Origin: Variovorax sp. CAN15
GTDB taxonomy: Bacteria; Pseudomonadota; Gammaproteobacteria; Burkholderiales; Burkholderiaceae_C
Reading direction: 5' to 3'
Length of the DNA stretch: 64,000 bases
Assembly: GCF_030462475.1 (NCBI RefSeq)
Contig: NZ_JASMRZ010000001.1
Span: forward strand, 55,860-119,859
Part shown: one piece after another, positions 50,964 through 60,101 of the stretch
Layout: every line of letters starts with the position of its first letter
How positions within the stretch are numbered: the first letter of the stretch is position 1
Position numbers and translations under genes: made by a program
The notes under the pieces: model-generated
What the model was told of the DNA's origin: nothing
What the model saw: only the letters and a program-made list of their open reading frames with translations
Databases searched by the model: none

Positions 50964-52220
50964 ATGTCCATCCCCAACGCCTTCTACGCCCAGTCGGGCG
51001 GCGTCACCTCGGTCATCAACGCCTCGGCGTGCGGCGTGATCGAGACGGCGCGCCGGCACCCCGAGCGCATCGGCAAGCTCTACGCCGGGCGCAACGGCAT
51101 CATCGGCGCGCTGGCCGAGGAGCTGATCGACACCGGCGCCGATTCGGCCGAGGCCATCGCGGCGCTGCGCACCACGCCCTCGGGCGCCTTCGGCTCATGC
51201 CGCTACAAGCTCAAGTCGCTGGAGAAGAACCGCCGCGAGTACGAGCGGCTGATCGAGGTGTTCAAGGCGCACGGCATCGGCTACTTCTTCTACAACGGCG
51301 GCGGCGATTCGGCCGACACCTGCTTCAAGGTGAGCCAGCTCTCGCAGTCGATGGGCTATGCGCTGCAGGCCATCCACGTGCCCAAGACCATCGACAACGA
51401 CCTGCCGCTGACCGACTGCTGCCCGGGCTTCGGCTCGGTCGCGAAGTACGTGGCTGTGTCGACCATCGAGGCTTCGTTCGACGTGCGCTCGATGGCGGCC
51501 ACCTCCACCAAGGTGTTCGTGCTCGAGGTGATGGGCCGGCACGCGGGCTGGATCGCGGCGGCCGGCGGACTCGCCGCTGACCAGGGCATTCCGGTGGTGG
51601 TGCTGTTCCCCGAGATCGAGTTCGACAAGCCGCGCTTTCTCGCGCGCGTCGACGAGCTGGTGAAGCAGCATGGCTACTGCTCGGTGGTGGTGTCCGAAGG
51701 CTGCCACCACCCCGACGGAACATTCCTTGCCGAACAGGGCACGCGCGACGCCTTCGGCCATGCGCAGCTCGGCGGTGCCGCGCCGGTGGTGGCGCAGATG
51801 GTCAAGGAAGCGCTGGGCCACAAGTTCCACTGGGCCGTGGCCGACTACCTGCAGCGTGCCGCACGCCACATCGCATCGGCCACCGACGTGCGGCAGGCCT
51901 ACGAACTGGGACAGCGCGCGGTCGAGCTCGCGCTGGAGGGCCGCAACGCGGTGATGCCGACCATCGAGCGCATCTCCGACGTGCCCTACGCCTACCGCCT
52001 CGGCAGCGCGCCGCTCGAATCGGTCGCCAACGTCGAGAAGCCGATGCCGCGCGACTTCATCTCGGACGACGGCTACGGCATCACCGAGAAGTGCCGCCGC
52101 TACCTGCTGCCGCTGATCGAGGGCGAGGACTACCCGGCCTACAGCGGCGGCCTGCCGGTGTACGCGACGCTGCGCAACGGCATCGTGGCGAAGAAGCTGC
52201 CGCCTTTCGAGATTTCATGA
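50964..52220 (+). CDS. 6-phosphofructokinase, probably pyrophosphate-dependent
   Basis: This 418-residue phosphofructokinase has YNGGGDSADT, PKTIDNDLPLTDCCPGFGS and MGRHAGWIAAA. The Asp in GGGDS and the Lys in PKTIDND are the residues that favour PPi over ATP in this family, so it is probably the reversible PPi enzyme. It overlaps the CWC gene by 4 bp (ATGA). In Comamonadaceae, which mostly use the Entner-Doudoroff route, it may serve gluconeogenesis. Confidence 0.9.
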   Translation: MSIPNAFYAQSGGVTSVINASACGVIETARRHPERIGKLYAGRNGIIGALAEELIDTGADSAEAIAALRTTPSGAFGSCRYKLKSLEKNRREYERLIEVFKAHGIGYFFYNGGGDSADTCFKVSQLSQSMGYALQAIHVPKTIDNDLPLTDCCPGFGSVAKYVAVSTIEASFDVRSMAATSTKVFVLEVMGRHAGWIAAAGGLAADQGIPVVVLFPEIEFDKPRFLARVDELVKQHGYCSVVVSEGCHHPDGTFLAEQGTRDAFGHAQLGGAAPVVAQMVKEALGHKFHWAVADYLQRAARHIASATDVRQAYELGQRAVELALEGRNAVMPTIERISDVPYAYRLGSAPLESVANVEKPMPRDFISDDGYGITEKCRRYLLPLIEGEDYPAYSGGLPVYATLRNGIVAKKLPPFEIS

Positions 52221-52459
52221 TGGCCACCACGGTGGAGGCCCCGGCCGGCCTGATCGACGCCACGCGCTGCCCGCTGTGCGGCGAGCCGAACCGCTGCGCG
52301 ATGGAGATCGAGCGCGAGACAGGCCAGGCGCAGCCGCCCTGCTGGTGCATGCAGGTCGACTTCAGCAAGGCGCCTCTCACCAACCTGCCGGAAGACATGC
52401 GCGGGCTGGCGTGCATCTGCATGCGCTGCGCGACGGGCGAGTCGCCGCCTCAGGGCTGA
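52217..52459 (+). CDS. Cysteine-rich CWC-family protein
   Basis: This 80-residue protein has the CWC pattern CPLCGEPNRC followed by PCWC and CICMRC, likely binding metal. The function is unknown. Its ATG overlaps the phosphofructokinase stop by 4 bp; its 3' end overlaps the convergent metallopeptidase by 10 bp. Confidence 0.85.
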   Translation: MMATTVEAPAGLIDATRCPLCGEPNRCAMEIERETGQAQPPCWCMQVDFSKAPLTNLPEDMRGLACICMRCATGESPPQG

Positions 52460-53763
52460 CCGGAGCTTTGCGATTGCGTCTGTGATTGCACCTGCCCGGG
52501 TGCAGGGTCGGCCACATCGCCAGCCACCACCATCGACGGCGCGTCGCCCGGGCGCTGATGCGTGATCACGCGGTGGATGAACTGCAGCTTGCCCACTGCC
52601 ACGCGCGGCAGCACGAAGGGGTAGTAGTCGGGCTGCCCCATGCTGCGCGACAGCTCGTTGAGCACATTGGTGAGCAGCACCCAGCCGTTGATGAAGTCGA
52701 GGAACCTGCCGGCGTCGGGATCGTCGGGCTGCCACAGGTCGGCAGGGGTGAAGAGGTCGCTCGTGAGCTCGACGTTGGTCGCGTCGACGCCGAAGCTCAT
52801 CGCGGTGTCTGCCGTGTCGGCCATGTGCAGGTAGTGGGCCCAGGTCTCGGCCCAGTCTTCCCACGGGTGCGTGCTTGCGTAGCTGCTCACGAAGCGGTCG
52901 GCCCAGTCGGGCGGCGGGCCCTGCTCGTAGTGCGTCTGCAGCGCGGCGGCGTAGTCGGCGCGCTCGTCGCCGAAAAGCGCTCGGAAGTCGTCGATCCACT
53001 GCGTGGGCTGCACCAGCAGGTCCCAGTAGTAATGGCCGATCTCGTGGCGGAAGTGGCCCAGCAGCGTGCGGTAGGGCTCGCGCATCTCGGCGCGGATGCG
53101 TTCGCGCACCGTGTCCTCGGCCTCCTCTGCGTTGAGGGTGATCACGCCGTGCTGGTGGCCGGTCATCACGTGCGGGCCGCCCGGCATGTTGCTGAGGAAG
53201 TCGAAGGTCAGGCCGTGCACGGGATCGACATGGCGGCTCACCACCGGCAGGCCGAGCGCGAGCAACTGCGATATGAGCCGGCGCTTGGCGGTTTCGAGCT
53301 TGCGCCAGAGTTCTCCGTTGCTCTCCAGCGAGAGATCGGGGATGGTGCGCGTGACGCTGCAGGCCAGGCAGTAGCCCGGCGCAAGGCCCTGGGTGTCGGC
53401 GGGCAGTTGTTCGCCGTCGCGCGAGGCTCGCACCATCCAGCTGCAGGAGGCCGGGGTCATGAGGTTCGCGCAGCGGCGGTAGGTGTTGCCGTGCGGATCG
53501 CCGAACACGGTGAAGGTGTCGGGCTGCGCGCCCTCGCCCAATGCCGGTGCGAGCGGCATGACGCCGAGCCGGTCGATCACATAGCCCAGCGGCGTGTGGC
53601 AGGCCAGGCATTCGCTGTTGCGCAGGAACACGGGGCGGCCGCACTGGCAGCGATAGGCGCGGCTGACGGTCGGCGAGGCCAGTTCGGCCGCAAGCGTAGG
53701 CGCACCCTCGGGCTCGATGGCAGCCTGCTGGGCATTGGCTTGTTCGTCGGGTGAAGAGTCCAT
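52450..53763 (-). CDS. Zinc-binding metallopeptidase-like protein (Peptidase_Mx family)
   Basis: This 437-residue protein has an N-terminal zinc ribbon (YRCQCGRPVFLRNSECLACH) and a long peptidase-like domain with HEIGH in GHFRHEIGHYYWDLL. It matches the putative zinc-binding metallopeptidase family of unknown substrate. A Gln/Ser-rich tail follows. The ATG at 53763 is chosen because upstream reading is low-similarity. Confidence 0.85.
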   Translation of the reverse strand: MDSSPDEQANAQQAAIEPEGAPTLAAELASPTVSRAYRCQCGRPVFLRNSECLACHTPLGYVIDRLGVMPLAPALGEGAQPDTFTVFGDPHGNTYRRCANLMTPASCSWMVRASRDGEQLPADTQGLAPGYCLACSVTRTIPDLSLESNGELWRKLETAKRRLISQLLALGLPVVSRHVDPVHGLTFDFLSNMPGGPHVMTGHQHGVITLNAEEAEDTVRERIRAEMREPYRTLLGHFRHEIGHYYWDLLVQPTQWIDDFRALFGDERADYAAALQTHYEQGPPPDWADRFVSSYASTHPWEDWAETWAHYLHMADTADTAMSFGVDATNVELTSDLFTPADLWQPDDPDAGRFLDFINGWVLLTNVLNELSRSMGQPDYYPFVLPRVAVGKLQFIHRVITHQRPGDAPSMVVAGDVADPAPGQVQSQTQSQSSGQP

Positions 53764-53890
53764 GTTCTTGTCTTGATCTTCTTGACGCGGAGGGGACAGC
53801 GGAAGCATTGTGCGGCCGCTCCGCGCAGTCCCGGCGGTGCAAAGACCGATATGCTTGTAGGACGACGGACCCGAGACATTCCGCCGCCCC

Positions 53891-55393
53891 ATGAACTCCC
53901 CACAGACCCAAGAAGCCGCGAGCACGCCGGCCCCGCCCTCCATCGGCACGCTGCGCCAGCGCTATGGCGAACGCTACCGCTGGTACCTGCTGCTGTCGGT
54001 GATGGTGGGGACGATGGCGTCGATCATGTCCTCGACCATCGTCAACGTGGCGATTCCCGGCATGAGCCACCACTTCTCGCTCGGCCAGGAGCGCGCGCAG
54101 TGGGTGAGCTCGGGCTTCATGGTGGCGATGACGGTGTCGATGCTCACCACGCCGTGGCTGCTGTCGCGCTACGGCTACCGCCGCACCTACGTGGGCACGA
54201 TGCTCCTGCTGCTGGCGGGCGGCATCGTGGGCGGGGTCGCCAACGACTTCTCGCTGGTGCTTTCCGCGCGGGTGGCCGAGGGGCTGGCGGCGGGCGTGGT
54301 GCAGCCCATTCCGGCCATCATCATCCTGCGCGCCTTCGAACCGCACGAGCAGGGGCGCGCAAGCGGCATCTTCGGCATGGGCGTGGTGCTGGCGCCGGCC
54401 ATCGGGCCGAGCATCGGCGGCGTGCTGGTCGACCTGTTCGGCTGGCGCTCGATCTTCTTCATGGTGGTGCCGTTCTGCCTCGCATCGCTGTGGCTGGCCT
54501 ACAAGTTCGTGCCCAAGACCGCGCCCGGCGGCGTGGCGGCCACGCGCGGCGACGGACTCGACGCACGCGGACTGGCGCTGGGCACTGTCGGCACGCTGTG
54601 CCTGCTCAACGGGCTGGTGGCGCTACGCGGCGATTCACCGCTGCAGGCGGTGCTGCTGCTGGCGGGCGCGCTGGCCTCCTTCGGCGTCTTCGTGTGGTGG
54701 CAGCGGCGGCTCGCGGCCTCGGGCGGCACGCCGCTGATGAACCTCGCGCTCTTTCGCTACCGGCAGTTCGCGATGGGCAGCGTGGTCGCCTTCATCTACG
54801 GCACGGCGCTGTTCGGCTCCACCTATCTGCTGCCCGTGTACATGCAGGTGGGGCTTCACCTGTCGGCCTCGCACGTGGGCACCATCCTGCTGCCGGCGGG
54901 CATCGTGCTGGCGCTCACCATCGCCGGCGTGGGCCGGCTGGCCGACAGGCGCCCGACCTGGGTGCTGGTGACCATCGGCCTCGCGCTGCTGGCGGCCTCC
55001 TTCGCGCTGATGATGGTGCTGCGGCTCGACAGCGCGCTGTGGCTGCTGGTGGCCTTCGCGATCATCGGGCGCATCGGGCTGGGCTTCATCCTGCCCTCTC
55101 TCAATCTGGGCTCGATGCGGCCGCTGGCCAAGCCGCTGATCCCGCAGGGCGCAAGCGCGATCAACTTCGTGCGCATGCTCGGCGGCGCGGCGGGCGTGAG
55201 CCTGTGCGCCATCGTGCTGGAGTGGCGCCTCGCGGCGCACGGCGATTCGCTGGCCAACCCGATGACCAGCCCGGCGCGGCTCGCGGCCTTCGACGAGGTG
55301 TTCGCGATGCTGGCCGGCCTTTGCGCGCTGGCCGTGTGCGCCGCATGGCAGCTGCGCCAGGGTCCCTCGGACGCGTCACGCAAGACGGGGTAA
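53891..55393 (+). CDS. DHA2-family MFS multidrug transporter (EmrB-like)
   Basis: This 500-residue protein has about 14 membrane helices. It has ERAQWVSSGFMVAMTVSM and GLAAGVVQPIPAIIILRAF, then FGMGVVLAPAIGPSIGGVLV (antiporter motif C), typical of EmrB/QacA exporters. No membrane-fusion protein gene is next to it, so it may act alone. It is divergent from the zinc metallopeptidase. Confidence 0.9.
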   Translation: MNSPQTQEAASTPAPPSIGTLRQRYGERYRWYLLLSVMVGTMASIMSSTIVNVAIPGMSHHFSLGQERAQWVSSGFMVAMTVSMLTTPWLLSRYGYRRTYVGTMLLLLAGGIVGGVANDFSLVLSARVAEGLAAGVVQPIPAIIILRAFEPHEQGRASGIFGMGVVLAPAIGPSIGGVLVDLFGWRSIFFMVVPFCLASLWLAYKFVPKTAPGGVAATRGDGLDARGLALGTVGTLCLLNGLVALRGDSPLQAVLLLAGALASFGVFVWWQRRLAASGGTPLMNLALFRYRQFAMGSVVAFIYGTALFGSTYLLPVYMQVGLHLSASHVGTILLPAGIVLALTIAGVGRLADRRPTWVLVTIGLALLAASFALMMVLRLDSALWLLVAFAIIGRIGLGFILPSLNLGSMRPLAKPLIPQGASAINFVRMLGGAAGVSLCAIVLEWRLAAHGDSLANPMTSPARLAAFDEVFAMLAGLCALAVCAAWQLRQGPSDASRKTG

Positions 55394-55458
55394 ACCCCGG
55401 AGGCGGAATGCAGGCCTTTCGCATTCAATTGTTATAAGTTGTATCGAGATCAGGCCCC

Positions 55459-56604
55459 ATGCACCGCAGACACTTCATCGCCACCGCTGCCGCGGCCGTG
55501 GCCGTGGCCGGCTTCGGCCCGCTTTCATCCGCCCTGGCCGCCGAGAGCGGCGTCACCGACACCGAGATCGTTCTCGGCCACACCGGCATCCTGAGCGGCC
55601 CGCTGGGCGTGCCGATCAAGGTGGTGATGGCCGGCGCGGGGCTGGCCTTCGACGCCGTCAATGCGCAGGGCGGGCTTTCGGGCCGCAAGATCAGGCTGGT
55701 GTCGCTCGACGACGAGCTGGTGCCCGAGAAGGCCGTCGCCAACTACGAGAAGCTGCTGGGCGAGCACCGCGCCTTCGCTTTCTTCGGCTGCGTGGGCTCC
55801 GGCACCACGGCGGCGGCCGCCAATGTGCTCAACCAGAGCGGCGCGCCGCTGGTGGGCGGCTATGCGGTGTCCGACTCGGCGCGCGAGAAGGTCGGCGGCT
55901 CGGGCTACTTCGTGCGCGCCACCTTCGCTCGCGAGGCGCAAGCGCTGGTGCAGCACCTGACGACCATCGGCGTCACGCGCATCGCGGTGGCGTACCTCGA
56001 CAACCCCGGCGGCGCCGAAGTCGCCAAGCTGGTCGGCGAGGCACTGACGGCGCTGAAGCTCAAGCCGGAGGCGGCGGTGGCCGTGAAGGGCGACGGCAGC
56101 ACCAACGAGGCCGCCGGCAAGGCGCTGGCCGACAGCAAGGCGCAGGCGGTGATCATGTACCTGGGCGGCGGCATCGGCGGCGAGGTGATGAAGGCCGCCT
56201 GGACGGCCGGCGGGCGCCAGATGTTCTACGGCATGTCGATCGTGCCCGGCGACGTCACGGCCAGGCTGGTGGGCGACAAGACCAGCGGCCTCGCCATTTC
56301 GCAAATCGTGCCCTACCCCTGGAGCGAGGTCGACGCCGGCGCGAAGGAATACCGCCAGCTCGCCGAGCGCGCCAGGGTGGACATCGGCTACCTCAGCTAC
56401 GAGGGCTACGTGAACGCGATGGTGATGATCGAGGCGCTGCGCCGCACCGGCCGCGACCTGACTCGCGCGAAGCTGCATGCCACGCTCAAGGCCATGAAGC
56501 TGCGCGTGAGCAACATGGAGATCGACTTCACCGGCGCCAGCAACACCGGCTCGCGCTTCATCGAGATGGTGCGGGTGACGAAGGAAGGCCGGTTCCTGCG
56601 GTAG
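55459..56604 (+). CDS. ABC transporter substrate-binding protein, branched-chain amino-acid type
   Basis: This 381-residue protein has a signal (MHRRHFIATAAAAVAVAGFG) and a Peripla_BP_6 domain (about 30-370: VLGHTGILSGPLGVP, FGCVGSGTTAAAANVLNQSG). Such proteins bind amino acids, amides or aromatic acids. No ABC permease or ATPase genes adjoin it, so it is an orphan receptor. Confidence 0.9.
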   Translation: MHRRHFIATAAAAVAVAGFGPLSSALAAESGVTDTEIVLGHTGILSGPLGVPIKVVMAGAGLAFDAVNAQGGLSGRKIRLVSLDDELVPEKAVANYEKLLGEHRAFAFFGCVGSGTTAAAANVLNQSGAPLVGGYAVSDSAREKVGGSGYFVRATFAREAQALVQHLTTIGVTRIAVAYLDNPGGAEVAKLVGEALTALKLKPEAAVAVKGDGSTNEAAGKALADSKAQAVIMYLGGGIGGEVMKAAWTAGGRQMFYGMSIVPGDVTARLVGDKTSGLAISQIVPYPWSEVDAGAKEYRQLAERARVDIGYLSYEGYVNAMVMIEALRRTGRDLTRAKLHATLKAMKLRVSNMEIDFTGASNTGSRFIEMVRVTKEGRFLR

Positions 56605-56679
56605 CGCGGCACAGCCTGGCAGCAGGGCCAGGTAGCCGGCCGTGGCATCGGCCGCGCGAATCGCGGTCTAATCGCAGCC

Positions 56680-57447
56680 ATGTGCCAATTGCTAGGGATG
56701 AACTGCAACACGCCGACCGACGTGACCTTCAGCTTCACGGGGTTCGCGCAGCGCGGCGGCCGCACCGACCACCATGCCGACGGCTGGGGCATCGCGTTCT
56801 TCGAAGACCGCGGGCTGCGGCACTTCGTCGACCACCAGCCTGCCTGCGATTCGCCGGTGGCGGAGCTGATCCGGCGCTACCCCATACAGAGCCGCAACGT
56901 CATCGCGCACATCCGCAAGGCGACGCAGGGCGAGGTCAACCTGCAGAACTGCCACCCCTTCGTGCGCGAGTTGTGGGGGCGCTACTGGGTGTTCGCCCAC
57001 AACGGCGACCTGAAGGAATTCCGTCCGCGCCTGCACGGCAACTTCCATCCGGTGGGCAACACCGACAGCGAGCACGCCTTCTGCTGGATCATGCAGGAGC
57101 TGGCCAAGTCGCACGCGGGCGTGCCGAGCATCGAGGAGCTGACGCTCACACTGCGCGAACTGGCGCCGCAGCTGGCCAGCCACGGCACCTTCAACTTCAT
57201 GCTGTCCAACGGGCAGGCGCTGTGGGCACATGCCTCGACCAACCTCTGGTACGTGGAACGCCGCCACCCCTTCGTGACGGCGCAGCTGTCGGACGAAGAC
57301 CTGGAAATCGACTTCGCGCAGCACACCACGCCCAACGACCGCGTGGCCGTGGTGGTGACCGCACCGCTCACCACCAACGAGGCGTGGACGCAGTTCGCCC
57401 CGGGCGAGCTGCAGGTGTTCGTGGACGGGCAGCTGACGCAGTTCTGA
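56680..57447 (+). CDS. Class II glutamine amidotransferase (YafJ-type)
   Basis: This 255-residue protein begins MCQLLGMNC, so Cys2 becomes the N-terminal nucleophile after Met removal, as in class II amidotransferases. HADGWGIAFFEDRG and AHIRKATQGEVNLQNCHPF complete the pattern of the YafJ family. The partner domain that would use the ammonia is not encoded, so the acceptor is unknown. Confidence 0.92.
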   Translation: MCQLLGMNCNTPTDVTFSFTGFAQRGGRTDHHADGWGIAFFEDRGLRHFVDHQPACDSPVAELIRRYPIQSRNVIAHIRKATQGEVNLQNCHPFVRELWGRYWVFAHNGDLKEFRPRLHGNFHPVGNTDSEHAFCWIMQELAKSHAGVPSIEELTLTLRELAPQLASHGTFNFMLSNGQALWAHASTNLWYVERRHPFVTAQLSDEDLEIDFAQHTTPNDRVAVVVTAPLTTNEAWTQFAPGELQVFVDGQLTQF

Positions 57448-57674
57448 ACTGGCGCCGTTTCGCGGCGCGGGCGATACCTTTGTCGGGATGGCGCTGGGTT
57501 TCCACTAGTTAACCAATCGTTGGCCGAAAGCGTCAACAGGCTGCACTCGTTCACGCTTTCTGCAACCGCCCTTTCGGATGCTGCTTCGAGGGCTTTCTTG
57601 CTCGATACATCGATTTACATAATCCCGAAAAAGCCTGGCCTCGTCCGCAGCGGCAGGCAAATTCAGGGAGTTCA

Positions 57675-57719
57675 ATGTTCAATTTCGAAAAGGCGTCCGC
57701 CCGCCTGCGGCTGCCATGA
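57675..57719 (+). CDS. 14-codon leader frame overlapping the vgrG start
   Basis: Upstream of vgrG, a good ribosome binding site (CAGGGAG, 57664-57670) precedes an ATG at 57675. It opens a frame MFNFEKASARLRLP that stops at a TGA overlapping the vgrG ATG (ATGA). The vgrG ATG itself lacks a clear binding site, so ribosomes may reach it by re-initiation after this short frame. No similarity is recognised for the peptide. Confidence 0.45.
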   Translation: MFNFEKASARLRLP

Positions 57720-60097
57720 GCCGCCGCGTCACGATCCAGACGCCCCTGGGCGCAGCGCTGCAGTTTCATCGCCTGGTCGGGCGGGAAGCGCTCAGCCAGC
57801 CTTACGTGTTCGAGGTCGACCTGCTGGGCGACAGCAACGCCATCGACCCCAAGGCGCTGCTGGGCCAGGTCGCCACCGTCTCGATGCAAACCGAAAGCGG
57901 CGCCCCGCGCTACCTTGCCGGCATCGTCACGCGCCTCGGTCTTTCACAGGAAGACGCGCGACAGTCGTTCTACAGGATGCGGTTGCGTCCGTGGCTATGG
58001 CTTGCCACTCGCCGAAGCGACTCGCGCATCTTTCAGGAGCAGACCGTTCCCGACATCCTGAATGCCGTGCTCGGCCGCTATGGCCATCCGGTCGAACAGA
58101 AGCTCAGCCGCAGCTACCGCACCTGGAACTACTGCGTTCAGTACAACGAGAGCGACTTCGCTTTCGTCTCGCGCCTATGCGAGCACGAAGGCATCTATTA
58201 CTACTTCCGGCACGAAGCCGCACAGCACGTACTCGTGTTCGCAGACGACATCGGCAGCTCGCACGCCCCGCTGCCCGGCGGCGAGACGGTGCGTTACCAC
58301 CCCCATGAACAGTCGGGCATGTCGGGAGGCCGGGAGGCCAGCGAGCGCATCCATGCATGGGAACAGGCCGAGGAGATCCGCTCCGGTCGCCACTACGCCG
58401 ACGACTACGACTTTGAAAAGCCGAGGGCCGAGCTGACGAGCCAACGGCAAATCCCGTCCGGCCATGATCACGACAGCCACGAGGTATACGAATGGCCCGG
58501 AGGTTTCACTCACTACAGAGATGGCGAGGACTACGCGCACATCCGCATGGAGGAGCAACTGAGCGAGCGCAGCCGGGCCAGGGGCCGCTCCAACTTGCGT
58601 GGACTGGCGCCGGGCTATACCTTTCGACTTGCCGGCCACCCGCGCGACGACCAGAACCGGCAATACCTGCTGCTCGGCGTCGGCTACCACCTGCAAGAGA
58701 GCATCCAGGCCAGTGAGGGAAAGAACGGCGCCGAGGGCTCGGTACAGCGCTTCGCCTTCGATGCACAGCCCGCGGATTCCGCATGGCGCCCGCGACGCAC
58801 GACGCCCAAGCCGCGCACGCGCGGTCCTCAGACCGCCGTCGTGGTGGGGCCGGCCAATGAGGAAGCCTGGACCGACCGGTACGGCCGCATCAAGGTGCAG
58901 TTCTTCTGGGATCGCATCGGCGAGAGCAATGAGCATTCCAGTTGCTGGGTGCGCGTGTCCACGGCCTGGGCGGGCGCGGACTTCGGCATGTCCGCACTGC
59001 CTCGCATCGGCCAGGAGGTCATCGTCAATTTCCTCAATGGCGACCCCGACCAACCCATCGTCACCGGCCGCGTGCACAACGCCGACGAAATGCCGGCCTG
59101 GGCCCTTCCCAACCAGCAGCACCTCACCGGCATCCGCAGCCGCGAACTCGGTGGCGGGCGCAGCAACCACATGGTGCTCGACGACTTTGCAGGAAAGATC
59201 CAGGCACAACTCAAGAGCGACCATCAGAGCTCCAGCCTGAGCCTGGGGCACATCGCGCGCATCGAGGACGTTTCAGGCCGTAAGGACACGCGAGGCCAAG
59301 GCTTCGAATTACGCACCGACGGCCACGGCGTGATGCGCGCCGCGAACGGCCTGCTGCTGAGCACTGAATCCCGCTTCGATGCGCAGGCCCATATCACCGA
59401 CATGCGAGAGACCACTGCCAGGCTCGCACACGCACACGCTCTGCACGCAAGCCTCGGCTTGGCCGCGAAGGAAATCAGGGCGCACGACAGCGGCGACCAG
59501 GACGAGGTTACGAAGAGCCTCAAGGAACAGAACGACCGTATCGAGGGCAGGGGCGGCGATCCGACGAGCGGTCTCTTCCCGGAGTTTCAGGAGCCGCACC
59601 TGACGCTGGCCAGCCCGGCGGGCATCCAGGCCACGGCCGCCGGCACCACGCACATCGTGAGTGGCGAGCATGCCGCCATCACCAGCGGCGGGCATGCCAG
59701 CATCAGCGCAGGCAAGAGCCTGCTTGTCAGTGCAAAGGAGGCTGTGCGCCTGTTCGCCCGCAAGGCCGGCATCCGCATGACCGCCGCGAAAAATGACATC
59801 GACATCGCGGCACTGAAGGCCAGTATCAACGTGCTGGCCAAGATGAACATCAAGCTGGAGGCCGGCAGGATCACGATCACCGCCAGGGACGAAGTGCTCA
59901 TCAACGGCGGCTCCAGCTACACCCGCTGGAACGCGGACGGCATCGAACACGGCACGCTGGGCATCTGGCGCGAACATGCCGCAACGCACAGCCTGGTGGG
60001 GCCGAGCAGCCTGCGGATCAAGCCGCACAGCGAATCGGACTGCAAGCGCAGGGAAAGCAGCGCAGGCCACGAAGGCGCGGGCTCGTTGGCACGCTGA
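57716..60097 (+). CDS. vgrG: Type VI secretion tip protein VgrG
   Basis: VgrG forms the trimeric spike of the T6SS and carries effectors. The 793-residue protein has the gp27-like head (about 1-340), the gp5 OB domain (about 375-450: DRYGRIKVQFFWDR and GDPDQPIVTGRVHN), and the DUF2345 beta-helix (about 620-765). It has a short C-terminal tail without an obvious toxin domain, so it is probably a carrier VgrG. No other apparatus genes are in the window. The next gene is a DUF4123 adaptor, 4 bp downstream. Confidence 0.95.
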   Translation: MSRRVTIQTPLGAALQFHRLVGREALSQPYVFEVDLLGDSNAIDPKALLGQVATVSMQTESGAPRYLAGIVTRLGLSQEDARQSFYRMRLRPWLWLATRRSDSRIFQEQTVPDILNAVLGRYGHPVEQKLSRSYRTWNYCVQYNESDFAFVSRLCEHEGIYYYFRHEAAQHVLVFADDIGSSHAPLPGGETVRYHPHEQSGMSGGREASERIHAWEQAEEIRSGRHYADDYDFEKPRAELTSQRQIPSGHDHDSHEVYEWPGGFTHYRDGEDYAHIRMEEQLSERSRARGRSNLRGLAPGYTFRLAGHPRDDQNRQYLLLGVGYHLQESIQASEGKNGAEGSVQRFAFDAQPADSAWRPRRTTPKPRTRGPQTAVVVGPANEEAWTDRYGRIKVQFFWDRIGESNEHSSCWVRVSTAWAGADFGMSALPRIGQEVIVNFLNGDPDQPIVTGRVHNADEMPAWALPNQQHLTGIRSRELGGGRSNHMVLDDFAGKIQAQLKSDHQSSSLSLGHIARIEDVSGRKDTRGQGFELRTDGHGVMRAANGLLLSTESRFDAQAHITDMRETTARLAHAHALHASLGLAAKEIRAHDSGDQDEVTKSLKEQNDRIEGRGGDPTSGLFPEFQEPHLTLASPAGIQATAAGTTHIVSGEHAAITSGGHASISAGKSLLVSAKEAVRLFARKAGIRMTAAKNDIDIAALKASINVLAKMNIKLEAGRITITARDEVLINGGSSYTRWNADGIEHGTLGIWREHAATHSLVGPSSLRIKPHSESDCKRRESSAGHEGAGSLAR

Positions 60098-60101
60098 TCC
60101 C

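Noticed and set aside
48663..51059. A single 798-residue minus-strand reading frame.
   Set aside because: Only the C-terminal 312 residues, from the ATG at 49601, match LysR. The rest runs antisense to the DUF2917 and enoyl-CoA hydratase genes and reflects high-GC open antisense frames.
52139..54346. A 735-residue minus-strand frame.
   Set aside because: It overlaps the zinc metallopeptidase in a different frame and shows no family signature.
55386..55399. CGGGG-TAAA-CCCCG hairpin at the end of the DHA2 MFS gene as a terminator.
   Set aside because: The stem is only 5 bp, the stop codon lies in its loop and no T run follows.
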